From Omphiscola glabra (Eukaryota; Mollusca; Gastropoda; Lymnaeidae), in contig OZ024807.1 in assembly GCA_964017045.1 (NCBI GenBank), positions 11,291,893 to 11,355,892 on the forward strand: DNA of 64,000 nt, read 5' to 3'. This document shows, one piece after another, positions 58,056 through 64,000 of the stretch. Both the position numbers and the translations under genes were made by a program. Positions within the stretch are counted from its first letter, which is position 1, and each line of letters starts with the position of its first letter. Under the pieces are notes generated by a model that saw only the letters and a list, made by a program, of their open reading frames with translations, searched no databases and had not been told where the DNA came from.

Positions 58056-58459
58056 AATAAAAACAATGCATTAAAATTTTTAAAATAATAAAACTTATGT
58101 GTCCCAATATCTCAATAAACTCATTGTAGCTCAATATTCAGAACAGGCAGAGCTCTATGTCATTTTTATTTTCAACACACCTTATTCCATTATTTATTAT
58201 AATAACCAGTATGAGAACATACAATGTATGAATTATTCAACAAGGGAGAAGATGTGCGTAGGGATACCTTGCAAAAAAAAGAGCAATACGGAATTCAAAA
58301 CCTAACCAGGAGTTAAGGGTCTCCTGCAAGAGATGCAGCCGAGACTGCCATCCCAGGATCGGTCTAGTAAAACCATTTGATGAAGTGTACATAACCACTC
58401 CATCGTCTCGCGAAAACGGAAGTAAGCCATCCACATACATTACATTATTGCAATGTAAT

Positions 58460-58615
58460 TCGGGTGTGAATTAGGGGGCCATCATGCCCCGGGCGCTACT
58501 CGCAAAGGGGCGCAAATGATATATTTTACATATAATATTGTATGGTTTTCGAATGGGGGGGGGGCGCTAAAAAGGTATTGTGCCCCGGGCGTGGGGTAAG
58601 CTCGCTACGCCACTG
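58460..58615. mobile_element. Probable hAT-like MITE fragment
   Basis: The right end CTCGCTACGCCACTG has the look of this element group, and GCCCCGGGCG occurs near both ends. The left end is decayed and no target duplication is clear. Confidence 0.4.
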
Positions 58616-58959
58616 CATGGTGGAAGCAAGGCTATTTAAAAAAGTCGCACTTATTTACGCACCCTGTATCATGTTTTATGGGGTTTTTTGGTGGTATTTA
58701 TTCAAACGGTGCGCACCTATCTAGTAAGATTATCCTTGGGGAATAGTTCGACCAACATGGTGAGGTGCTTCGACTGTGGGCATGGGTTGCTGGTTTGTGT
58801 ACTTTGTTTCAAAATAGTTCACTCTATCACATTTAAAAAACAACAACAACAATATTATCCCTTACATTAAATTGCTTCGGGTGTGAATGAATAATAATGA
58901 TGTATTGTACCATGCACTCTGTATTTTGAAATAGAAGAACAATGTTTGTTGAAGCTTGA

Positions 58960-59030
58960 AAAGACAAGACAATAATATGTGAACGTTTCTGCTGAAGGCC
59001 TTCGTCGGCGAACAGGACAAATAAAATGCG
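58960..59030 (-). ncRNA. Hammerhead-like motif, copy 8
   Basis: The minus strand reads GTTCGCCGACGAAGGCCTTC, AGCAGAAACGTTC, and TTATTGTCTTGTC. GAAAC is intact; CTGATGA has become CCGACGA. The following TTGTCTTGTC is shared with copy 7. Confidence 0.45.
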
Positions 59031-59361
59031 ACAAGAAACAGAGAACAGTTTAAAAAAAAAAAAAACGTTAGAGATTTCCTTTGTTATTGCCGGAAGTAGG
59101 ATTACAGGAAGTGAAATAATATAAATATTATTACTGTGAAAAATAAGGTCCAGAATCTTAACGGACCAAAATATTTAGAGATACATCAATGCTGAGGAAT
59201 AATACAAAAGAAGAAATACAGGGAAATTGAGAAACATTTGTAGGAGAGCATTTGATTAACACCACACGATGATATGGTTTTGATCCAAGCTTCAACACGC
59301 ATCGTTCTACTCTTTCATTCCCATAGCTTGAACGCAGTCCTTCATCTTTCATACTTTTTAC

Positions 59362-59392
<31 letters not shown>

Positions 59393-59932
59393 GGAAATTA
59401 AAATATTTTTATTTTAAGAGGCTAAGTTTAATTATGAATTTTTTTAAAGCCGTGTCAGATTGCTTTTAGAGTACGAATAATCAGTTCATATTGTTTGTTA
59501 AGACATTCGAAAAGAAAAAGGGCTTTCACACGATATATTATGACGCATTTATTCCAATGTTTAGTTATTTATTGGGTGAAATTTCTTTAATTCTGACCTC
59601 CGCACACTACAGTTAATCGTAAAAGTAGTCAGTCTGGCACATACCCCCTAAAAATGCATTAATGCATTCCTGTTTACCCACAAACTCTTAAAATCGTACA
59701 ATATCATCACAAAATCATTCAATACATTATCTTAATGGTAAAAAAATAAACATACAGTATATATAATGTATACACCTCAAAATCGTACGTTGTACGCCAA
59801 AATCGTAAGCGTAAACAGGTCTGATTACTGTATGCCTAATAGATTTACCATACAATTATTGGGAAAGTAGTGCGTCTGACACATAACCGCTCATTAAAAC
59901 ATTTACTTATATCTCATCTATCAAAATATATA
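59031..59932 (+). other. Spacer with a long G run
   Basis: Poly-G near 59371-59394; no gene seen. Confidence 0.4.
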
Positions 59933-60622
59933 CACCTATACCTCGCTATACGGCCGCTCTTCATACGGCATTTCGCTTTTACAGCCAACTTTAAATTATG
60001 GCACTTTTTCGGTTTACGTCCCACGATGTTTCATTATACGGCCAACGGCTGACTGCAAAGAACCTATCAAATGCACTTTCATATTTTGAGCAGGGAATGA
60101 AATGCTTCTTCAAAATGATCCCGACGAAGAACGCAGCGCTAAAGTGTCTAGAGGAGGAAATTCAGCAATTGCCTGTTACAAAACTCTTTTAAAAGAAACA
60201 GAAAGCAAGGCGAAGCAGACAACTTTTCACCAATATTTTCAACTGGGTCAATCCACAACAGCTGAAAGTGAGGATGGCAGATGATTTTTCGTGTTAATGC
60301 TCATCAGATTATAAAGTTTCTAAACATTTTATTTTATGTATAAATATGTGCATATGATTTCTTTTGTTTTTTAATTTATATGTTTGTTTATTTTTAAAAT
60401 TTCTGTTTACTATTACAATGTTTTGTACTTTTATTTTTATAGGAAATGAAAAGAATAAAATGATTTATGAACTAACGACTATATTATTTTATAAAAAAAA
60501 TTGGAACAGATCAAATTAAATTTGTTTGAGTTTATACCAAAATTATTGATTCATTATACGGCTTTTCGCTTTACGGCCAACTTTTCCGGAACGTATCTAG
60601 GCCGTAAAGCGAGGTATGGGTG
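59933..60622 (+). mobile_element. pogo/Tigger-like element, internally deleted, 690 bp
   Basis: Inverted ends CACCTATACCTCGCTATACG and GTAAAGCGAGGTATGGGTG, flanked by TA on both sides. Inside, the plus strand keeps a decayed transposase C-terminus: FFKMIPTKNAALKCLEEEIQ, then after a frameshift ETESKAKQTTFHQYFQ, like the last part of Tigger transposases. The catalytic domain is absent. Confidence 0.75.
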
Positions 60623-60954
60623 TAATTCATTGTGGAAGTAGTCACTCAGCGGACCGATTCAAAAACATACACTAATGGGGATACATAAAACAGATTTATG
60701 AAATGGCAGAAGAATAATATCCGTTTCCTGTAGCTTGTTTAATTAATAAAAATTATTTAAGTGTCACTTTCAAAAATTATTCAATTTATACGTAGGTTTA
60801 TTATGTACATTAAAACGTGATCCACATATCGGTCAGTACTACGTTAACTTTATATTCCCCCCCCCCTCCGCCCGCAAACACACCCTACTCTTATGTTTTA
60901 GACATTAAAATAATTTGAACAAATCAAAGAATTGGAAAAAAGCTTGCAAGGATA

Positions 60955-61520
60955 AACAACCTTTTTTTGGTGTAGGATAAACCACCGTTTTTTTTGGTGG
61001 AGGATGAACCACAATTTTTTGGTGTAGGATAAATAACCGTTTTTTTGGTGTAGGATGAACCACAATTTTTTGGTTTAGGATAAATAACCGTTTTTTGGTG
61101 TAGGATAAACCAACGTTTTTTGGTGGAGGATAAACCGCCGTTTTTGGTGGAGGATGAACAACAATTTTTTAGTGTAGGATAAATAACCATCTTTTGGTGT
61201 AGGATAAACCACCGTTTTTGGTGGAGGATAAACCGCCGTTTTTTGGTTGATGAATAAACCCCGATTCTTTTGGTGGAGGATAAACCACAATTTTTTGGTG
61301 GTGGATAAACCACCGTTTTTGGTAGAGGATAACCCCCTGATTTTTGAATTAGGATAAACAACTATTTTTGGTGGAGGGTGAATGACCGTTTTTGGTGAAG
61401 AATAAACCACTGATTTTTTTGATGGAGAATAAACCACTGATTTTTTGGTGAAGTATAAACCACTGATTTTTTTGGTGGAGGAAAAAAACACGTATTTTTT
61501 TGGTGGAGGATGAACCATCG
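60955..61520 (-). repeat. Degenerate about 25-30-bp minisatellite, roughly twenty units
   Basis: Plus-strand unit around TTTTTTGGTGTAGGATAAAC plus CACCG. It leaves long open frames on the minus strand (up to 184 codons, phrases like WFILHQK) that are products of repetition. It ends about 110 bp before the fucosyltransferase frame. Confidence 0.9.
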
Positions 61521-61628
61521 TTTTTTGTTTTTTTTCCTGGCGGAGATAATCATTGGTTGATGCGAGTAGCGCGTAGAGATTGGCTAATGTGAGGGGGAAT
61601 GTGAGTGAGCTGTCCGAAAGTATAACCA

Positions 61629-62253
61629 ATGGTTAATCGCTGTACTCGTATCGAAATAAACGTATGTTATATAATATATTATATACATCATCTCTTCATT
61701 TGGTTTGCATCTCTGCCACACAAGAGCTTAGTCTTTGTCGGTGTAATAACTTTGGGCTCCTTCGCTTACCTGCTATCACGTTACAAGGACATCATACCCG
61801 TCAACGTTTTCATGTCGGCCGACCTGAGCAGCTTGGGAAAGTTTAAAGGAGGAATACTCATGGAAATAGATTCGAGCTTACATGTCAACGCCACGGAAGA
61901 TGAACGCTGGCCAGGCAATCACACCTACGACTCCGGCATCCTCGCCCAGTGCGAGCGTTCGCCCTTCCTGCTCTGCAGCCCGGCGGCGCCCAGCGAGAAG
62001 ACGGACCGGACGTTCCGGGTGGCGTGGCTCCGACCTCCGCCATGGATGCCCTCCAGAACGTTCCACTTTTCCGCGTGTAAATATTCCAACTGCGAGTTCC
62101 AGGGCCGTGATATCAGCGAGCAGACTGACCTGGTCGTCGTGTACGTGGTTGGCCTTGAGGAGAACTACTCACCGCCCAGGAGATGGCCCCATCAACTCTA
62201 CGCTGCTTTCACGTGCGAGTCACCGCATCACACATATGCTAGTTTCCTGCGAA
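61629..62253 (+). CDS. Alpha-1,3-fucosyltransferase-like (GT10), 5' exon only
   Basis: The open frame encodes a type II membrane protein start: a hydrophobic helix SLVFVGVITLGSFAYLLS followed by a lumenal stem. Then comes the GT10 N-terminal domain signature: ACKYSNCEFQGRDISEQTD, LVVVYVVGLEENYSPPRR, and QLYAAFTCESPHHTYASFL. The last is the Q-x-x-x-x-x-x-ESP-x-HT motif of the family. N-glycosylation sequons are at NATE and NHTY. The exon ends at GCGAA before GTAAGA. The catalytic C-terminal exons lie beyond 64000. GT10 enzymes move fucose from GDP-fucose to N-acetylglucosamine in the Golgi. The start is uncertain: ATG at 61629 is the longest choice, but a possible acceptor (CACACAAG, ending about 61730) would make the helix the start of a later exon. 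Confidence 0.75.
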
Positions 62254-63219
62254 GTAAGATTTTTTCTCAATGTAACATGCAGCATTTTTTAGCAGGGTAA
62301 ACTATATTTTTTTTTATTTAAGGCACAAAAATGTTTTTAAAAAGTAGAAATTTTATCTTGCTGGGCAATTTAGATATCTAATTGGTTTTTTTTTTTGGTA
62401 ATAATTTAATGGAAATGTTGCCTGACAAAAAAACTTAGTTGCTCATTTAAGCTGATATTTTTGCAGTTTCACCCGGAAATCTTTTAAGGGTTTTGAAAAT
62501 GAAGGATCTTAAATTGAAGCGAATCAATTATATTTAATTACAAGTGACATATCTTCACCAGCCTTATGTACAATTCATATTGTCGATAGGTATGCGTTTG
62601 TTTATATAAACATTTTTAATTTCTGGTTTGGTTTGGGTATTGGTCTTCGAATTGACTTCTCCAGCCACTGCATGCCCATAGATGAATTATTTTGTCTATT
62701 ATCTAGTTTGTTACAGTAACAATGAATAAACTATACTCACAGCTGAGTTTTTAACGAAATTTTAATCTATTGAAACTTGGCTGGTTATTTATTTTACCAA
62801 ATTTGAATGTGCTAACAACTTTGATGGGTTTATTGATTTTACAATATATACTAAAAAAAACCTTTTTGAGTTTTGATTTTCCCATAGATACTATACTTGC
62901 TTTTGTGGTGTTGATTTTCCCCATATATACTAAAATATTTTGGCTTCTTTATTTTCACATAATGTATACTAAAATGTGTGTTTTGAAATTTCGAATCGAC
63001 ATAGAAGCTAAATGCAATTGCACTTTAATACGTTTCATTAAAACCCTGGGAGCTTAACAAAAGAGGCGCCGAGTTTTAAAAAAAAATAGTATTTTTTTTT
63101 TGCTATTAATTTATTTGAAATGTTACTTAAATTGTTTTTTAAAAATGTAACTATATTTTTTTTTCTTTTTGAAATTGAAGTAATAGCCTTATCCGTATTC
63201 ACACATACAGTCCTAATCT
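62254..63219 (+). other. Fucosyltransferase-like gene, start of intron
   Basis: AT-rich with no second GT10 exon recognised. It runs into the 20-bp satellite. Confidence 0.5.
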
Positions 63220-64000
63220 GAAAACCTAATGTTACCACTGAAAACCTAATGTTACCACTGAAAACCTAATGTTACCACTGAAAACCTAATGTTACCATTG
63301 AAAACCTAATGTTACCACTGAAAACCTAATGTTACCATTGAAAACCTAATGTTACCACTGAAAACCTAATGTTACCACTGAAAACCTAATGTTACCATTG
63401 AAAACCTAATGTTACCACTGAAAACCTAATGTTACCATTGAAAACCTAATGTTACCACTGAAAACCTAATGTTACCATTGAAAACCTAATGTTACCACTG
63501 AAAACCTAATGTTACCACTGAAAACCAAATGTTACCATTGAACTTAATGTTATTACTGAAAACCAAATGTTACCAGTGAAAACCTAATGTTACCACTGAA
63601 AACCTAATGTTACCATTAAAAACCTAATGTTACCACTGAAAACCTAATGTTACCACTGAAAACCTAATGTTACCACTGAAAACCTAATGTTACCCCTGAC
63701 AACCTAATGTTACCACTGAAAACCTAATGTTACCACTGAAAACTTAATGTTACCCGTGACAACCTAATGTTACCACTGAAAACCCAATGTTACCATTGAA
63801 AACCTAATGTTACCACTGAAAACCTAATGTTACCATTGAAAACCTAATGTTACCACTGAAAACCTAATGTTACCACTGAAAACCTAATGTTACCATTGAA
63901 AACCTAATGTTACCACTGAAAACCTAATGTTACCATTGAAAACCTAATGTTACCACTGAAAACCTAATGTTACCATTGAAAACCTAATGTTACCACTGAA
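63220..64000 (+). repeat. 20-bp satellite, at least 38 units, running off the window
   Basis: Unit AAAACCTAATGTTACCACTG. The main variant is CACTG against CATTG. Rare units have ACCAAATG, CTTAATG or CCCTGAC. The array continues past the right edge. Confidence 0.95.

Noticed and set aside
61075..61629. 184-codon minus-strand frame
   Set aside because: Product of a stop-poor minisatellite; overlapping frames are also open.
63220..64000. CRISPR-like regular repeats
   Set aside because: There are no unique spacers; the units are directly adjacent in a eukaryotic satellite.

Overview
The window is nuclear DNA from an animal, most likely a gastropod mollusc. It is AT-rich. Its genes are split into short exons with GT/AG junctions and consistent codon phases, and introns and spacers are filled with minisatellites, MITE-like elements and fragments of LINE, Penelope, Helitron, hAT and pogo/Tigger elements. 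The mollusc assignment is an inference. It rests on the lectin/IgGFc-binding architecture, a divergent nicotinic-receptor-like subunit, and two short elements that look like SPIN hAT transposons, a horizontally spread family I recall from a pond snail as well as vertebrates.

Four protein-coding genes can be followed by splicing. (1) 747-18622, plus strand: the 3' part of a type I membrane protein with two C-type lectin domains, an IgGFc-binding-type region, a Ser/Thr-rich stalk, one membrane helix and a short tail. Fourteen exons join in phase to 836 residues; the 5' end lies left of the window. (2) 25227-33363, plus strand: a complete BAG1-like co-chaperone, seven exons, 223 residues, with ubiquitin-like and BAG domains. 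(3) 37856-45878, minus strand: a complete Cys-loop (nicotinic-receptor-like) subunit, four exons, 439 residues. (4) 61629-62253, plus strand: the first visible exon of a GT10 alpha-1,3-fucosyltransferase-like gene whose remaining exons lie to the right.

Layout: 1-18.6 kb lectin gene with large repeat-rich introns; 18.6-25.2 kb spacer with a decayed Penelope-like element; 25.2-33.4 kb BAG1; 33.4-37.9 kb convergent spacer with a 1.15-kb hAT element, a 25-bp minisatellite and a SPIN copy; 37.9-45.9 kb receptor gene; 45.9-61.6 kb spacer with satellites, LINE pieces and two inverted copies of a long unknown repeat; 61.6-64 kb fucosyltransferase exon and an intron running into a 20-bp satellite. 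The genes do not form a pathway; the lectin receptor and fucosyltransferase could both bear on glycan biology, but neighbourhood alone does not show that.

The most notable observations are: the lectin/IgGFc-binding receptor and its degenerate second lectin domain; intron 1 of the receptor gene, where both the donor and the acceptor have been copied into tandem arrays; the SPIN-like elements with 8-bp target duplications; a dispersed family with hammerhead-ribozyme-like cores, one member beside the Penelope-like element; and several compound palindromic or satellite structures.
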